The notes: a model not told the origin generated them from the letters alone. Counted from the stretch's first letter, positions 46,032-55,312 are shown. The stretch is DNA of 64,000 nucleotides from Streptomyces aculeolatus (GCF_020400605.1 NZ_JAINRD010000002.1:248001-312000); one strand, 5' to 3'. Translations and numbers: made by a program.

Positions 46032-46179
46032 CACAGCGAAGGGTTGTGCCGACCGCCGCCGGCGCCCCGGCCCCGACGGCCCATGGCGGGGCCGGGTGTC
46101 TTTGTCGGGTGGGGGTGAGTAGCCTGGCCTATTCGTGCCCGCTCCGCGGGCCCCCGCCCGGCGACCGAGGAGACCGCGT

Positions 46180-46626
46180 ATGAGCAGGTACGCGCACGCG
46201 GTCGGCGGCGGGGCCCGCTGGCGGGGCGTGGTCGTCGCCGTCGTGCTCGCCGTCGCCGGCGTGCTCGGCGTCGGGGCCGGGCAGGGCGGCGGGGCGACGG
46301 TCCACGGCGGGCTGTCGTACGGCGGGCCGTCGTCCTACGCCGCCGAGGCCGCCGGCGTCGCCGGCGACCCCGCACCGAGCGCGGACCAGCACCTTGCCGG
46401 CGCCCCCGGCACCGGGCCCGAGGACCACGCCGCGCCCCAGCAGGGCCAGCGCGGCGCCGCCGCGGAGCGGCCCTCCGCGCCGTACGTCGCCGCACCCCGG
46501 CCCCCGTACGACATCCCCCGGACGCCCTCCGTCCCCGCCCCGGCCCCGCCGGACGGCGGCACACTCCCGGGCTTCAGCCCCGCACCGGGCACGGAACGCG
46601 CACCTCCGCCGGCTCCAGGCAGCTGA
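46180..46626 (+). CDS. Pro/Ala-rich exported or membrane-anchored protein
   Basis: This 148-residue protein has an N-terminal hydrophobic segment (RGVVVAVVLAVAGVLGVGAG) followed by a low-complexity Gly/Ser then Pro/Ala-rich tail (VPAPAPPDGG, APPPAPGS). The segment could be a signal peptide or a single membrane anchor with the tail outside. I do not recognise a family. GAGGAG precedes the ATG. It lies 75 bp upstream of the SecDF gene on the same strand and may be co-transcribed with it. Confidence 0.6.
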   Translation: MSRYAHAVGGGARWRGVVVAVVLAVAGVLGVGAGQGGGATVHGGLSYGGPSSYAAEAAGVAGDPAPSADQHLAGAPGTGPEDHAAPQQGQRGAAAERPSAPYVAAPRPPYDIPRTPSVPAPAPPDGGTLPGFSPAPGTERAPPPAPGS

Positions 46627-46701
46627 CACCACCCCTTTTCATCCACCCCGGCGCGCCCCGCGCACGCGGGCCGCCGCGCCATGCCTGGCTGGAGCAAACC
46701 C

Positions 46702-48963
46702 ATGACACGCGCTTTCCGCGTGCGGGCCGTGCTGGCCCTCGCCGTTCTCGCCCTGTCCGCCACCGTCGCCCTGCTCGTGCCCGTACACCTGGGGCTCGAC
46801 CTGCGCGGCGGCACCCAGATCGTCCTGGAGGCCCACGACTCCGACACCGCGAAGGCCGACGCGGACACCACCGACCACACCCTCGAAGTGCTACGCAACC
46901 GCATCGACGCGCTCGGCGTCACCGAACCCACCCTGACCCGCTCCGGCGACAAGCGGATCATCGTCGACCTGCCCGGCGTCCAGGACCCCCGGGAGGCCGC
47001 CGACCTCCTCGGCCGTACCGCCCAGCTCACCTTCCACCCCGTCCTCGGCATCGCGGCGGACGCGAGGGCCGACGGCAAGCCGGCGGACGGCAAGAAGGCG
47101 GACGGCAAGGACGAGGACGGCAAGGTGCTGCCCGACGAGGCCGGGCAGCCGCTGCGGCTCGGGCCCTCCGCGCTCACCGGCGCGGACGTCGCCGAAGCCG
47201 AGGCTCTCTTCGACACCCAGCAGGCCCGCGGCTGGTTCGTCACCGTCGGCTTCGACGGCGCCGGCGGCGACGAGTGGGCCGGGCTGACCGGCGCCGCCGC
47301 GTGCGCGTCCGCCGGGGACCCGGCGCGGCGCATCGCCATCGTGCTGGACGGCAAGGTCATCTCCTCGCCGCAGGTCGACCCCGGCGTCGGCTGCCGCACC
47401 GGCATCACCGGCGGCTCCACCCAGATCACCGGCGACTTCGACCGCGACGAGGCCCGCGAGCTGGCCCTGCTCGTCAACGGCGGCGCCCTGCCCGTGCCGC
47501 TGGAGACCGTCGAGCAGCGGACCGTCGGCCCGACCCTGGGTGCCGACGCCATCTCCGCCAGCGCCTGGGCCGCGCTCATCGGCGCCGCGCTGACCTCGCT
47601 GTTCATCGTCTTCGTCTACCGGCTGATGGGCTTCCTGGCCACTGTCGCGCTGGCCTGCTACGCCCTCGTCTCGTACGCCGCACTCGCCGCCCTCGGCGCC
47701 ACCCTGACGCTGCCGGGGCTCGCGGGCTTCGTGCTGGCCATCGGCATGGCCGTGGACGCGAACGTGCTGGTCTTCGAGCGGGCGCGGGAGGAGTACGCCG
47801 GCCTCCGGCGGCCCACCGTCCGCACCGCGCTGGCGGGCGGGTTCCGCAAGGCGTTCAGTGCCATCGCCGACTCCAACGTCACCACGCTCATCGCCGCCGG
47901 CCTGCTCTTCTTCCTGGCCTCCGGGCCGGTGCGCGGCTTCGGCGTCACGCTCGCCATCGGCGTGCTGGCGTCGATGTTCTCGGCGCTGGTCGTCACCCGG
48001 GTGCTCGCCGAGTTCGCCGCGGGCCGCCGCTCCGTGCGGCGGCGTCCCGGCCGCTCCGGGATCGCGGGCCACGGCCGGGTACGGGCCTGGCTGGTCCGGC
48101 GCAACCCCCAGCTGATGCGGCACTCGCGCCGCTGGCTCGCGGTCTCCGGCGTCGCCCTGCTGCTGGCCGGCAGCGGCATCGTGCTCCGCGGGCCGGACTT
48201 CGGCGTCGAGTTCACCGGCGGCCGGCTCATCGAGTACTCGACCACCCAGCCCGTCGACGCCGACGAGGCCCGTACCGCGCTGGCCGACGCCGGGCAGCCG
48301 CGCGCCGTCGTCAACACCTCCGGCGACAGCGAGCTGACCGTCCGTACGGAGGAGATGTCCGACGACGAGGCGGCCGGGGTCACCGCCGCGGTGGTGGAGC
48401 TGGGCGGCGGCGCGGAGCTGGTCCGCGACGAGATGATCGGCCCCAGCCTCGGCGAGGAGCTGCGCACCGGCGCGCTCATCGCGCTCGGCGTCGCCCTGGC
48501 GGCGCAACTCGTCTACCTCGCCGTCCGCTTCCGCTGGACGTACGCGACCTCCGCCGTCGTGGCCCTCATGCACGACGCCGTCATCCTCGTGGGCGTCTTC
48601 GCCTGGCTCGGCAAGCCCATCGACGGCATCTTCCTCGCCGCCCTGCTCACCGTCATCGGCTACTCCGTCAACGACTCCGTCGTCCTGTACGACCGCGTCC
48701 GCGAACTCGTCGCCGGCGACCGGAAGAAGCCGTTCCGGGCGGCCGCGAACACGGGGATCCTGCAGACCGTGCCGCGCACGGTGAACACGGGCATGGGTGC
48801 CGTCTTCATCCTCGCGGCGCTGGCGCTGCTCGGCGGCGGGGCCCTCACGGACTTCGCGCTCGCGCTCCTCATCGGCATCACCGCGGGCACGTACTCCTCG
48901 GTCTTCACCGCCACCCCCCTGGCCATCGAACTCGACGCCATGACCGGCAAGAAGAGGCGGTGA
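46702..48963 (+). CDS. secDF: Fused SecD-SecF protein-translocation accessory subunit
   Basis: This 753-residue, roughly 12-TM membrane protein joins SecD (N-terminal LGLDLRGGTQIVLEA, first periplasmic region, MAVDANVLVFERAREE) and SecF (FGVEFTGGRLIEYST, YSVNDSVVLYDRVRE). SecDF uses the proton gradient to pull secreted proteins out of the Sec channel. Both halves keep their signature Asp/Arg-containing helices, so it looks functional. Streptomyces usually have separate SecD and SecF plus an extra fused copy; this is probably the extra one. A DGK repeat (DGKPADGKKADGKDEDGK) inserts into the SecD external domain. The ATG at 46702 is preferred because GGAG lies seven bases upstream; an alternative ATG is 21 bp earlier. 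Confidence 0.9.
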   Translation: MTRAFRVRAVLALAVLALSATVALLVPVHLGLDLRGGTQIVLEAHDSDTAKADADTTDHTLEVLRNRIDALGVTEPTLTRSGDKRIIVDLPGVQDPREAADLLGRTAQLTFHPVLGIAADARADGKPADGKKADGKDEDGKVLPDEAGQPLRLGPSALTGADVAEAEALFDTQQARGWFVTVGFDGAGGDEWAGLTGAAACASAGDPARRIAIVLDGKVISSPQVDPGVGCRTGITGGSTQITGDFDRDEARELALLVNGGALPVPLETVEQRTVGPTLGADAISASAWAALIGAALTSLFIVFVYRLMGFLATVALACYALVSYAALAALGATLTLPGLAGFVLAIGMAVDANVLVFERAREEYAGLRRPTVRTALAGGFRKAFSAIADSNVTTLIAAGLLFFLASGPVRGFGVTLAIGVLASMFSALVVTRVLAEFAAGRRSVRRRPGRSGIAGHGRVRAWLVRRNPQLMRHSRRWLAVSGVALLLAGSGIVLRGPDFGVEFTGGRLIEYSTTQPVDADEARTALADAGQPRAVVNTSGDSELTVRTEEMSDDEAAGVTAAVVELGGGAELVRDEMIGPSLGEELRTGALIALGVALAAQLVYLAVRFRWTYATSAVVALMHDAVILVGVFAWLGKPIDGIFLAALLTVIGYSVNDSVVLYDRVRELVAGDRKKPFRAAANTGILQTVPRTVNTGMGAVFILAALALLGGGALTDFALALLIGITAGTYSSVFTATPLAIELDAMTGKKRR

Positions 48964-49004
48964 GCGACGACTTCCTGCGCGACGCCTTCCTCGGACATGT
49001 GATG

Positions 49005-49019
49005 TGTGACATATTACTG
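49005..49019 (+). promoter_or_regulatory. Candidate shared operator upstream of the collagenase gene
   Basis: TGTGACATATTACTG matches 13 of 15 positions of TGTGACATTGTACTG upstream of the DapA-like gene and 12 of 15 of the site between the aminopeptidase and transporter genes. It ends 52 bp before the collagenase start. Probable ligand: the FCD-type GntR protein encoded at 52784-53494. Confidence 0.55.
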
Positions 49020-49071
49020 CACCGTCATGCACGTGTTCATGCCAAGAATCTCGCAACCCGGGAGGCGGCAA

Positions 49072-51483
49072 GTGAGACGGAGACCGGTGAGACGGCGGGG
49101 GCCAGGAGTCCTCGTCCTGGCCCTGACCCTCAGCCTGGGCACGGGCCTGCTCGCCACGCAGGCACAGGCCGGGACGGCACCCGAACGCCCCGCGGCGCAG
49201 GCGCAGTCGCAAGCGCAGTCGCAGCCGCGGGCGCAAGGGCACCAGCAGGACCCCGGAAAGGCGCAGGCACCACCGCGGTCCTCGGCGGTCGCGCAGGACG
49301 GCGCCGAGCCCGAGCACGTCGGGAAGGGCGCGCAGAAGCCGCGGCAGCGCGCGCCGCTGCCCGCGTCGAAGGACGAACTGAAGCGGGACTACGACGGCCC
49401 CGCCACCTCCGCGCAGCGCGTCCGTCCGTCGATGAAGGCGGCCGGCAAGGGCGCGGCCGCCGAGGGCCGGGCGGCCGAAGGCGGGGCCGGCGCCGACGCG
49501 GCCGCCGCCGCGTGCAGCACCGGCGACTTCACCGGCCGCACCGGCAGCGCGCTGGTCGCGCAGATCAAGGCGTCGACCACCGACTGCGTCAACACGCTGT
49601 TCAGCCTGACCGGCGGCGACGCCTACTACGCCTTCAGAGAGGAGCAGATGACGAGCGTCGCGTACGCCCTGCGCGACGGCTCGTCCGCCTACCCCGGCAA
49701 CAGCAGCACGGGCATGCCGCAGCTGGTGCTCTACCTGCGCGCGGGCTACTACGTGCACTGGTACAACGAGTCCGCGGTCGGCCCGTACGGCCCGGGCCTG
49801 ACGACCGCCATCCGGTCCGGTCTGGACGCCTTCTTCGCGAGCAGCCACGCCTTCGACGTCAGCGACGCCAACGGCGAGACCCTCGCGGAGGCGGTGATCC
49901 TCATCGACAGCGCCGAGGAGAACGCCCGCTACCTGCACGTCGTCAAGCGGCTGCTGAACGGCTACAACAGCTCGTACGACGGCTCCTGGTGGATGCTCAA
50001 CGCCGTCAACAGCGTCTACACGGTGCTCTTCCGCGGCCACCAGGTGCCGGAGTTCGTCAGCGCCGTCACCTCCGACCGCAGCGTGCTCACCACGCTGTAC
50101 GACTTCGCCTCCGGGCACCTCGGCCTGCTCGGCACCGACCGCGGCTATCTGGCCTCCAACGCCGGCCGCGAACTGGGCCGATTCCTCCAGCACTCCGCCC
50201 TCCAGTCCGACGTCCGGCCCAAGGGCGCGGGGCTGCTGGGCCAGACCTCCATGACCGGCAGGACCGCGCCCCTGTGGGTCGGCTTCGCCGAGATGGCCGA
50301 CTTCTACGACAGGGCCAACTGCACCTACTACGGCACCTGCAACCTCCAGGAGCGCCTGCTCGCCGCCGTACTGCCGATCAGCCACACGTGCAGCGGCAGC
50401 CTGCGCATCCGCGCCCAGGACATGACCGCCGCGCAGCTCAGCGAGTCGTGCGGCAGCCTGGCCGGCCAGGACGCGTTCTTTCACGGCATCGCGCGCGACA
50501 GCGGGCCGGTCGCGGGGGACCGCAACACCACCCTGGAGGTGGTCGCGTTCGACTCCAGCACCGACTACCAGACCTACGCCGGCGCGATGTTCGGCATCGA
50601 CACCAACAACGGCGGCATGTACCTGGAAGGGGACCCCTCGGCCGCCGGCAACCAGCCCCGGTTCATCGCCTACGAGGCCGAGTGGGTGCGGCCCGCGTTC
50701 GAGATCTGGAACCTCAACCACGAGTACACGCACTACCTCGACGGCCGCTTCAACATGTACGGCGACTTCACCGCCAACGTCTCCACCCCGACGATCTGGT
50801 GGATCGAGGGCTTCGCCGAGTACGTGTCCTACTCGTACCGCAACCTGCGCTACGACGCCGCCCTCACCGAGGCGGGCCGGCGCACCTACGCGCTGAGCAC
50901 GCTCTTCGACACCACGTACAGCCATGACCAGACCCGCGTCTACCGGTGGGGCTACCTGGCCGTCCGGTACATGCTCCAGTCCCACCGCGCCGAGGCGGAC
51001 ACCGTCCTCGGCCACTACCGCGCCGGCAACTGGAGTGCCGCGCGCAGCTATCTGACCGGGAGCATCGGCTCGCGCCACGACGGCGACTGGTACTCGTGGC
51101 TCACCGCGTGCGCCGCCGGCGAGTGCGGCGGAGGCGGCGGCGGTGGCGGCGTCACTGAGTGCACCGGCGCCGACACCCGTCAGATGGACCGCAACTGCAG
51201 GCGCAGCGGCGTCTCCGCGGCGGTGGGCGACTACGCGTACTTCTACCTCTACGTCCCGGCCGGCACCCGGCAACTGAAGATCACCGCCACCGGGGGCACG
51301 GGCAACGCGGACCTCTACTACAACAGCGCCACCTGGGCCACGACAGGCGGCTACACCAGCAGGTCGACGGGGCCGGACAACAGCGAGACCCTGACGGTGA
51401 GCAACCCGCCGGCGGGATACAACTACCTCAGCCTCGCCGCCGCCGCCGACTTCAGCGGGGCCACGGTCACCACGGAGTACTGA
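49072..51483 (+). CDS. Secreted M9-family collagenase
   Basis: This 803-residue metalloprotease has a basic N-region and signal peptide (LVLALTLSLGTGLLATQAQA), a Gln/Ala-rich propeptide-like stretch, an activator-type helical domain (about 150-400), and a catalytic domain with zinc site H550-EYT-H554 and the third ligand E579 in WWIEGFAEY. A poly-Gly linker near residue 685 joins a C-terminal prepeptidase (PPC) domain. It should cut native or denatured collagen outside the cell. The GTG at 49072 has GGGAGG six bases upstream and starts directly before the signal peptide; in-frame starts at 49006, 49027 and 49039 lack that. Its upstream motif links it to the genes that follow. Confidence 0.9.
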   Translation: MRRRPVRRRGPGVLVLALTLSLGTGLLATQAQAGTAPERPAAQAQSQAQSQPRAQGHQQDPGKAQAPPRSSAVAQDGAEPEHVGKGAQKPRQRAPLPASKDELKRDYDGPATSAQRVRPSMKAAGKGAAAEGRAAEGGAGADAAAAACSTGDFTGRTGSALVAQIKASTTDCVNTLFSLTGGDAYYAFREEQMTSVAYALRDGSSAYPGNSSTGMPQLVLYLRAGYYVHWYNESAVGPYGPGLTTAIRSGLDAFFASSHAFDVSDANGETLAEAVILIDSAEENARYLHVVKRLLNGYNSSYDGSWWMLNAVNSVYTVLFRGHQVPEFVSAVTSDRSVLTTLYDFASGHLGLLGTDRGYLASNAGRELGRFLQHSALQSDVRPKGAGLLGQTSMTGRTAPLWVGFAEMADFYDRANCTYYGTCNLQERLLAAVLPISHTCSGSLRIRAQDMTAAQLSESCGSLAGQDAFFHGIARDSGPVAGDRNTTLEVVAFDSSTDYQTYAGAMFGIDTNNGGMYLEGDPSAAGNQPRFIAYEAEWVRPAFEIWNLNHEYTHYLDGRFNMYGDFTANVSTPTIWWIEGFAEYVSYSYRNLRYDAALTEAGRRTYALSTLFDTTYSHDQTRVYRWGYLAVRYMLQSHRAEADTVLGHYRAGNWSAARSYLTGSIGSRHDGDWYSWLTACAAGECGGGGGGGGVTECTGADTRQMDRNCRRSGVSAAVGDYAYFYLYVPAGTRQLKITATGGTGNADLYYNSATWATTGGYTSRSTGPDNSETLTVSNPPAGYNYLSLAAAADFSGATVTTEY

Positions 51484-51560
51484 CCGGGTAGCGACCGGGC
51501 GGCGGCCCGGTAACGGCGGAAGGGCACCACGACGACAGCGGAGGGAGGAAGCCGGGGGAG

Positions 51561-51600
51561 CCCGGGTGGCGAGCGGAGCGCACCACCGCCGCCACCCGGG
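51561..51600 (+). terminator. Hairpin after the collagenase gene
   Basis: CCCGGGTGGCG (51561-51571) pairs perfectly with CGCCACCCGGG (51590-51600) across an 18-nt loop, 77 bp after the collagenase stop. It separates the collagenase transcript from the DapA-like gene. Confidence 0.55.
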
Positions 51601-51659
51601 CCGTCCGTGTGCGCCCGCCGCGCGGGCATCGGGCACCCGGCCCGGTACCGCCTGAACCA

Positions 51660-51674
51660 TGTGACATTGTACTG
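51660..51674 (+). promoter_or_regulatory. Candidate shared operator upstream of the DapA-like gene
   Basis: TGTGACATTGTACTG lies 63 bp before the start of the DapA-family gene in an A+T-rich patch. The ten bases ATGTGACATT (51659-51668) recur exactly on the opposite strand upstream of the regulator gene. Confidence 0.55.
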
Positions 51675-51737
51675 TTGTCCACGGGTCCGCGACCGCGCGG
51701 TCCCGCCCGCCTGCCGCGACTCATCCGGAGAGACTCC

Positions 51738-52646
51738 ATGACCTCTGCCCCACAGGAACGGTCCCGCCCCTGGCACGGCCTCATGGTCGCCACCGCCCTC
51801 CCGCTGCGCCCCGACCTGACCGTGGACTTCGACGCCTACGCCGAGCACGTCCGCCGGCTCCTCGACGCCGGCTGCGACGGGGTCGTGACCAACGGCTCCC
51901 TGGGCGAGTACCAGACCCTCACCGACGACGAGCGCATCCGCCTGGTGCACACCGCCGTGGCCGCGGCGGGCGACGGCGACCGGGTCATGGTGGGCGCCGC
52001 GGCGTACGGCAGCGCCGAGGCCCGCGGCTGGACCGAGCGGGCGGCGGAGGCCGGCGTCGGCTCGGTCCTGCTGCTGCCGCCCACCGCCTACCGGGCCGAC
52101 GAGGCGGCGGTGCGCGCGCACTACGCCGAGGTGGCGAAGGTCGGCCTGCCGGTGGTCGCGTACAACAACCCGTACGACACCCGCACCGACCTCACCCCCG
52201 CGCTGCTCGCCGCCATGCACGGCGAGGAGAGCATCGTCGCCGTCAAGGAGTTCACCGGCGACGTCCGCCGCGCGTACGAACTCGCCGAGCTGGCGCCCGG
52301 ACTCGACCTGCTGATCGGCGCGGACGACGTGCTGCTGGAGCTGGCCGTCGCCGGCGCCGCCGGCTGGATCGCCGGCTTCCCCAACGCGCTGCCCGAAGCC
52401 TGCGCCACCCTGTACCGCGCCGCCGTCGACGGCGACCTGGCGCTGGCCAAGCCGCTCTACCGGGCCCTGCACCCGCTGCTCCGCTGGGACTCCAAGCCGC
52501 AGTTCGTCCAGGCGATCAAGCTGTCGATGGACGTCGCCGGGCTGCACGGCGGCCCCTGCCGCCCGCCGCGCTCGCCGCTGACCGACGAACAGGCCGCCGC
52601 GGTACGGGGCATCACCGAGAAGCTGCTCGCCGAGGGCCTGAGCTGA
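51738..52646 (+). CDS. DapA-family (dihydrodipicolinate synthase-like) class I aldolase/deaminase
   Basis: This 302-residue (beta/alpha)8 enzyme keeps the family residues: GVVTNGSLGEYQTLTDDER near the start, the Tyr of VVAYNNPYDTR and the Schiff-base Lys in IVAVKEFTGD. The NGSLGEYQTL segment differs from the NGTTGE of true dihydrodipicolinate synthases, so it is probably not for lysine synthesis. Related actinobacterial proteins occur in hydroxyproline catabolism, where the enzyme removes ammonia from pyrroline-hydroxycarboxylate to give 2-ketoglutarate semialdehyde. The collagenase and aminopeptidase nearby make that role attractive, but hydroxyproline epimerase and oxidase genes are not in this window. 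Confidence 0.82.
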   Translation: MTSAPQERSRPWHGLMVATALPLRPDLTVDFDAYAEHVRRLLDAGCDGVVTNGSLGEYQTLTDDERIRLVHTAVAAAGDGDRVMVGAAAYGSAEARGWTERAAEAGVGSVLLLPPTAYRADEAAVRAHYAEVAKVGLPVVAYNNPYDTRTDLTPALLAAMHGEESIVAVKEFTGDVRRAYELAELAPGLDLLIGADDVLLELAVAGAAGWIAGFPNALPEACATLYRAAVDGDLALAKPLYRALHPLLRWDSKPQFVQAIKLSMDVAGLHGGPCRPPRSPLTDEQAAAVRGITEKLLAEGLS

Positions 52647-52730
52647 CCCACCGCACCACCTCGCGTACGGGACCCCCGGCCGCTCGTCCGCCCCGGCCCT
52701 CGGCCGCCGGGGCGGACGAGCGGGGTACGA

Positions 52731-52745
52731 TACAAAAATGTCACA
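52731..52745 (-). promoter_or_regulatory. Candidate autoregulatory operator upstream of the FCD regulator
   Basis: On the minus strand this reads TGTGACATTTTTGTA, sharing TGTGACATT with the site before the DapA-like gene. It is 38 bp upstream of the regulator's own start, next to a TACGAT (52726-52731) that could be a -10 box, so binding there would fit autoregulation. Confidence 0.5.
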
Positions 52746-52783
52746 TCGCGCATCGAGCCCCTGCCGCCTGCGGAGGGAACACC

Positions 52784-53494
52784 ATGGCTGAGGCGAAGCG
52801 GGGCAAGCTCATCTCGGTGCAGAAGCACCTGCGCGACCAGGTCGCCAACGCCCTGCGGGCCGCGCTGATAGCGGGCGAGCTGCGCCCCGGCGTCATCTAC
52901 TCCGCGCCCGCGCTGGCCACGGAGTTCGGCGTCTCGGCCACGCCCGTGCGCGAGGCCATGCTCGACCTCGCCCGCGAGGGCCTGGTCGAGGCCGTGCGCA
53001 ACAAGGGCTTCCGCGTCACCGAGATGACCGAGGGCGATCTCGACAACTACACGGAGATCCGCGAGCTGATCGAGATCCCCACCGTGGGCCGGGTGACCGA
53101 AGTGGCCACCGCGGAGCAGCTGGAGGCGCTGCGGCCGCTCGCCGAGGACATCGTCACCGCCACCCGCGACCACGACCTCATCGGCTACCTGGAGGCCGAC
53201 CGCCGCTTCCACCTCAGCCTGCTCGCGCTCGCGGGCAACGACCACCTGGTCACCGTCGTCGCCGAACTGCGCAACCGCTCCCGGCTGTACGGGCTGACGG
53301 ACCTCGACCGCGCCGGCGCGCTCGTCGACTCCGCGCAGGAGCACATCACGCTGCTCGACCTGATGATCGCCGGGAACGCCGCGGCGGCACAGGAGCTGAT
53401 GGCCGGGCACCTCGGGCACATCCGCACCCTGTGGGCGGCCGGGCAGCGCAGCGCCGCGAAGCGCGCCAGCGCGCTGCGCCTCGGCGAGGGCTGA
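52784..53494 (+). CDS. GntR-family regulator with FCD effector domain
   Basis: This 236-residue regulator has a winged-helix domain (YSAPALATEFGVSATPVREAMLDLAREGLVE) and a C-terminal all-helical FCD domain. That domain shows the usual metal/effector residues: Asp in EADRRFHLSLL, His in AQEHITLLDLMI and His in GHLGHIRTLW. FCD proteins often sense carboxylates from amino-acid or sugar breakdown. Position between the DapA-like gene and the aminopeptidase, and the TGTGACAT motif before all transcription units of the locus, make it the likely controller of collagen-peptide use. The ATG has GGAGGG upstream. Confidence 0.87.
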   Translation: MAEAKRGKLISVQKHLRDQVANALRAALIAGELRPGVIYSAPALATEFGVSATPVREAMLDLAREGLVEAVRNKGFRVTEMTEGDLDNYTEIRELIEIPTVGRVTEVATAEQLEALRPLAEDIVTATRDHDLIGYLEADRRFHLSLLALAGNDHLVTVVAELRNRSRLYGLTDLDRAGALVDSAQEHITLLDLMIAGNAAAAQELMAGHLGHIRTLWAAGQRSAAKRASALRLGEG

Positions 53495-53689
53495 GCCCGC
53501 CGCCGCGTCGGAGCGCGGGGCGCGGGGCGCAGGGCCACGACCGTGGGCACCGGAGCGCTCCCCGCGCCCGGTTCCCGCGACCCGCCGTCCCCGGCGCACT
53601 GCCCTATCCGGCGCACGCGCCCCGATGCCCCGCGCCCCGACGCATCGCCGCCGCGGCGCGTTGCGGCGCGCCGCGGGCGGCGGGGGAGG

Positions 53690-53706
53690 GCCCGGCGGAG
53701 CCGGGC
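53690..53706. terminator. Short GC hairpin between convergent genes
   Basis: GCCCGGC (53690-53696) and GCCGGGC (53700-53706) form a 7-bp stem with a 3-base loop, in the 245-bp very GC-rich gap between the regulator and the M24 gene (3' ends facing). Nothing else in the gap looks functional. Confidence 0.35.
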
Positions 53707-53739
53707 GCGGGCGTGGACGGCGCCCGGCCCGGCCCTCGC

Positions 53740-55221
53740 TCAGGCCCCCGGGCGGAAGCCGTCGAGGAGCGTCCCCATCCACTCCTCGACCGCGTCCGGG
53801 TCACGCGGCAGCGCGTCCGACATCAGCCGCGCACCGTCCTCGGTGACCACCAGGTCGTCCTCGATCCGCACGCCGATGCCGCGCAGTTCCGGCGGCAGGG
53901 TCTCGTCGTCGGGCTGGAGGTAGAGCCCGGGTTCCACGGTGAGGACCTGGCCGGCCTCCAGCACCCCGTCGAGGTACTGGCTCGCCCGGGCCTTGGCGCA
54001 GTCGTGCACGTCGAGGCCGAGCATGTGGCCGCTGCTGCACAGGGTGTAGCGCCGGTACAGCCCGCTGTCGGGCGCGAGCGCCTCCTCCGGGGTGATCCGC
54101 AGGACGCCCCAGTCGTACAGCCCCTCGGCGATCACCGCCATCGCGGCCCGGTGGAAGTCGCGGAAGCGGGCGCCCGGCCGGAGGGCGGCGATGCCGGCGT
54201 TCTGGGCGGCGAGGACGAGTTCGTACACCTGCCGCTGGATGCGTGAGAAGCGCCCGGACAGCGGGAGGGTGCGGGTGACGTCGGCGGTGTAGAGGGTGTC
54301 GGTCTCCACCCCGGCGTCGAGGAGCAGCAGGTGGCCCGGGTCGAGCGGGCCGTCGTTGCGGATCCAGTGCAGGACGCAGGCGTGTGCACCGGAGGCGGCG
54401 ATCGTCTCGTAGCCGGTGCCGTTGCCCTCGGCGCGGGCGCGCGTCTGGAAGACGCCCTCGATCCAGCGTTCGCCGCGCGGGTGGCGCAGGGCCGCGGGCA
54501 GGGCGCGTACGACGTCCTCGAAGCCGGCGGCGGTGTGGTCGACGGCGAGCTGGAGCTGGCCGACCTCCCACTCGTCCTTCAGCAGCCGCAACTCCGCGAG
54601 GTACGTGCCCAGTTCGGCGTCCCGGTCCGGCTCGGCGGCGCTGTGCGGGCCGCGGTCGAAGAGGCCGTCCGTGCGGGCGTCGACCCCGGCCAGCACCCGG
54701 GCCGGCGGCCGCGGTCCCGCGGTGAGCTTGGCCAGGTCGTCGAGGTCCCGGCAGGCCAGCCCGGTCAGTTCGGCGGCCTCGCCGAGGTCGGGGCGGCGGC
54801 CGACCCAGAACTCGCCGTAGCGGCGGTCCCGGTAGAACTCGTCCGTGGACCGGTCCGAGCGCGGGCGCACGTACAGCGCGGCCTCGTGCCCCTCGGCCCC
54901 GGCGGGCTCCAGGACGAGGACGTGTCCGGCCTGGTCCTCGCCCGTCAGGCCGGTCAGCCAGGCGTACGCACTGTGCGGGCGGAAGCGGTGGTCGCAGTCG
55001 TTGGAGCGGACCTTCAGCTCCCCGGCGGGCAGCACCAGCCGCTCGCCGGGGAAACGGGCGGACAGCCGGGCGCGGCGGCCGGCGAGCGCGTCGTACCCGG
55101 GGACGCGGACGCCGGACGGCAGCGGGCTGGGCGCCCACGCGCTGCCCATGAAGGTGTGCAGGGCGGCCGAGACGTCGAGGTCGTGGCTGCCGGTGTGCGG
55201 ACGGGCGAGGGGCTTGTCCAT
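53740..55221 (-). CDS. M24-family Xaa-Pro aminopeptidase (aminopeptidase P type)
   Basis: This 493-residue cytoplasmic peptidase has an N-terminal creatinase-like domain (SNDCDHRFRPHSAYAWLTGL) and a pita-bread catalytic domain. The five metal ligands are visible: Asp in LLLLDAGVETD, Asp in YTADVTRTLPL, His in GHMLGLDVHD, Glu in TVEPGLYL and Glu in VRIEDDLVV. It removes N-terminal residues before proline, which suits collagen-derived Gly-Pro and Xaa-Pro peptides. The ATG at 55221 with AGGAG eight bases upstream is preferred; an upstream in-frame start adds an unrelated extension. It is divergent from the peptide transporter operon, and the shared motif lies between them. Confidence 0.9.
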   Translation of the reverse strand: MDKPLARPHTGSHDLDVSAALHTFMGSAWAPSPLPSGVRVPGYDALAGRRARLSARFPGERLVLPAGELKVRSNDCDHRFRPHSAYAWLTGLTGEDQAGHVLVLEPAGAEGHEAALYVRPRSDRSTDEFYRDRRYGEFWVGRRPDLGEAAELTGLACRDLDDLAKLTAGPRPPARVLAGVDARTDGLFDRGPHSAAEPDRDAELGTYLAELRLLKDEWEVGQLQLAVDHTAAGFEDVVRALPAALRHPRGERWIEGVFQTRARAEGNGTGYETIAASGAHACVLHWIRNDGPLDPGHLLLLDAGVETDTLYTADVTRTLPLSGRFSRIQRQVYELVLAAQNAGIAALRPGARFRDFHRAAMAVIAEGLYDWGVLRITPEEALAPDSGLYRRYTLCSSGHMLGLDVHDCAKARASQYLDGVLEAGQVLTVEPGLYLQPDDETLPPELRGIGVRIEDDLVVTEDGARLMSDALPRDPDAVEEWMGTLLDGFRPGA

Positions 55222-55283
55222 CGGGGCGGCTCCTGGTGAGCGTGGGGTGCCGGACACGGGTGCGTAACGAGTCCGCTGATCCC

Positions 55284-55312
55284 TTGCCAATAAAATTGCA
55301 CATTATTATGTT
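55284..55312 (+). promoter_or_regulatory. Sigma70-type promoter for the peptide transporter operon
   Basis: TTGCCA (55284-55289) and TATGTT (55307-55312) are spaced by exactly 17 bp, 96 bp upstream of the binding-protein start, in the most A+T-rich patch of the region. The candidate operator at 55301-55315 covers the -10 box, so bound regulator should block this promoter. Confidence 0.6.

Noticed and set aside
49006..49071. Upstream in-frame starts for the collagenase (GTG 49006, ATG 49027, ATG 49039)
   Set aside because: They overlap or directly follow the candidate operator and lack a ribosome-binding site, whereas GTG 49072 has GGGAGG at good spacing.
51121..51152. GGC-rich run, considered as a simple-sequence repeat or phase-variable tract
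   Set aside because: It encodes the poly-Gly linker before the collagenase PPC domain; the codons are mixed (GGC, GGA, GGT), so slippage is unlikely.
46891..51660. A 1,590-codon minus-strand frame opposite SecDF and the collagenase
   Set aside because: Antisense to two strongly supported genes, with no recognisable domain.
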